Source: Flavipsychrobacter sp. (GTDB taxonomy: Bacteria; Bacteroidota; Bacteroidia; Chitinophagales; Chitinophagaceae). From it: a DNA stretch of 64,000 nt. Position numbers and translations under genes: made by a program. The stretch lies in the NCBI GenBank assembly GCA_031292525.1, contig JARLGY010000030.1:124001-188000 (forward strand), written 5' to 3'. The notes beneath the pieces are model-generated. The model had not been told where the DNA came from. It did not search any database and worked only from the letters and a program-made list of their open reading frames with translations. Below are positions 62,736 through 64,000 of the stretch, piece after piece (positions within the stretch are counted from its first letter, which is position 1; every line of letters starts with the position of its first letter).

Positions 62736-64000
62736 ATGCAGCCTGCCCTATGGCACAATAATAAGAACACAATACTTAAACTGCTACTAATAGTATCTGG
62801 TTTTGTGTGGTCGTTATACATCTACTATCCCGGTTCTTATAGCATGGATACCTGGGCACAATACACAGAAATGATGACCAATACCTATAGCGACTGGCAC
62901 TCACCCATCCTGGCTCTGGTGTGGAAGTTACTGTACATATGCACAGGCGCCTGGCAATCTATCTTCTTTTTCCAGGTAGCATGGTACTGGTTATTTGTTG
63001 CGCTGATATTAATGCAGAAAGGGATTAGCAATATATCTTTTATTGCAGGCTATCTCTACGCCATTTTATTTTTGTTCATAGCTCAGTATATAATGAAGGA
63101 TAGCCACTTTGCGCTTGCATGTGGCACAGCAGCAATCATCGTTATAACAGACAAAACACCAACTAAAAGCAAGCTGGCAAAATGGATAGGATTGCTGCTA
63201 TTAGTATATGCTGCCTTCTTAAGAATGAACTGCATTGTTGCAATACTGCCCTTAATAATACTGTATACTTACCACTACTTTACCACTAAAAAAGGTATCC
63301 TTGTCAACCTTGTTGCCGCACTGTGTATTTGCATACTTGCATTTGCAGGCTATTATACAACAACCTACAAAGTACTAAAAGCAGAACGCGCCTATCCCGA
63401 GTATAAACTGGAATTACTTGACATTGCAGGTATCACCAAATTGAGCGGAAAGGATTACATGCCCCAATGTATCAGTACCTATAAGTACTATAGTACAGCA
63501 CGCATATTGCAGCTGTACAACCCGGCTACATTCGATGATATTTATTGGCCAAAAGATCATAGCCCATCTATGATTCCGGCACCCGACAGCTCACTTGCCG
63601 CATGCGTTGCCCATGCCTGGAAACATGCAGTATTGAGCGAACCCATGTTATACATTGAAAACAGAGGCAATGGCTTTCTCTATTATTTAAGGTTCAAAAA
63701 ACGCTTCACCAATGGCGAGTACCATAATATAGGCATATGGAACGAACCCGAAAATCCCTTTCACCTCACCACTACCGACAATAAGTTTACTCGCCTCATC
63801 AATAGGCTATATTACAAACTCGCGTTAACTCCTTTCTTCGATCCCTGGTTTTGGCTGCTGCTCAACACAGTTCTGTGCATCTACTTTTTCATGCGCTACT
63901 ATAAGCTGCAACATGCTCACTTCTATTTCAAACACGGCATGGTACAATTATCGGGCATACTCTTCATGCTATCTCAATTTCCTGTATACCAGCACGACCG
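62736..64000 (+). CDS. Polytopic glycosyltransferase-like protein (3' end beyond window)
   Basis: An open frame from ATG at 62736 to the window edge, at least 421 codons. It begins MQPALWHNNKNTILKLLLIV, with about nine helices so far. The loop YYPGSYSMDTWAQYTEMM after the first helix holds an Asp in the GT-C acidic position, followed by SDWHSPILALVW, which looks like the first-loop pattern of PMT-like transferases. A large soluble loop lies between about residues 215 and 360. Layout resembles the gene at 55936-57486. TAAATTTC, one mismatch from the -7 consensus, ends 6 bases before the ATG. No family name is secure. Confidence 0.7.
   Translation, partial: MQPALWHNNKNTILKLLLIVSGFVWSLYIYYPGSYSMDTWAQYTEMMTNTYSDWHSPILALVWKLLYICTGAWQSIFFFQVAWYWLFVALILMQKGISNISFIAGYLYAILFLFIAQYIMKDSHFALACGTAAIIVITDKTPTKSKLAKWIGLLLLVYAAFLRMNCIVAILPLIILYTYHYFTTKKGILVNLVAALCICILAFAGYYTTTYKVLKAERAYPEYKLELLDIAGITKLSGKDYMPQCISTYKYYSTARILQLYNPATFDDIYWPKDHSPSMIPAPDSSLAACVAHAWKHAVLSEPMLYIENRGNGFLYYLRFKKRFTNGEYHNIGIWNEPENPFHLTTTDNKFTRLINRLYYKLALTPFFDPWFWLLLNTVLCIYFFMRYYKLQHAHFYFKHGMVQLSGILFMLSQFPVYQHD

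Noticed and set aside
1-64000. Genomic island, prophage or transposon
   Set aside because: No integrase, transposase, terminal repeat, tRNA junction or change in base character was seen; gene content is mostly core metabolism and envelope.

Overview
The window looks like core chromosome of an aerobic member of the Bacteroidota, probably a Chitinophagaceae-like lineage. This rests on the alternative complex III respiratory cluster, a SusC-type TonB receptor beside a PorV-like barrel, type IX secretion (T9SS) sorting domains, many lipoproteins and outer-membrane barrels with carboxypeptidase-regulatory domains, and repeated promoter boxes of the Bacteroidota form TAnnTTTG. No rRNA, tRNA, CRISPR array, transposase or integrase was found. 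Both ends cut through genes.

Layout. 1-3.4 kb: isoprenoid/carotenoid genes (idi, crtD) converging on a beta-helix lipoprotein. 3.5-5.5 kb: SAM hydrolase, small monooxygenase-like protein, HIT protein and greA. 5.6-14.8 kb: a minus-strand cluster of TonB receptor, a 1365-residue exported protein and a PorV-like barrel. 14.9-20.7 kb: D-2-hydroxyacid dehydrogenase and rsmA (overlapping), pepA and pdxA, then an FAD oxidoreductase behind a possible operator. 20.7-28 kb: lipoprotein, a compact small-transcript locus with a 22-bp repeat array, nucleoid-associated protein, flavin reductase, small membrane proteins, a trans-sulfuration enzyme and a BamA-like barrel. 28-40 kb: one long minus-strand operon, actABCDEF-coxII-coxI, coupling menaquinol oxidation by alternative complex III to an aa3-type oxygen reductase. 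40-51.6 kb: atypical SDR, a stop-interrupted lipoprotein, UvrD/PcrA helicase, GNAT enzyme, orphan Imm32-like protein, PorE-like OmpA protein, DUF2130 protein, truB, DAHP synthase-chorismate mutase and a methyltransferase. 51.7-53.4 kb: ECF sigma factor and a membrane-anchored barrel protein. 53.9-64 kb: envelope region with three polytopic glycosyltransferase-like proteins, a UGM-like flavoprotein, a T9SS cargo protein and a carboxypeptidase-regulatory protein.

Most of the window is well-known core biology, and I did not find a clear new multi-gene system. The least explained item is at 21554-21945: four copies of a degenerate TTAAC-centred repeat at an exact 22-bp period, directly upstream of a predicted promoter, a 34-codon hydrophobic reading frame and a strong terminator. 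Others are the ECF sigma/anchored-barrel pair, the TonB-cargo-PorV cluster, and a lipoprotein gene interrupted by one in-frame amber codon.
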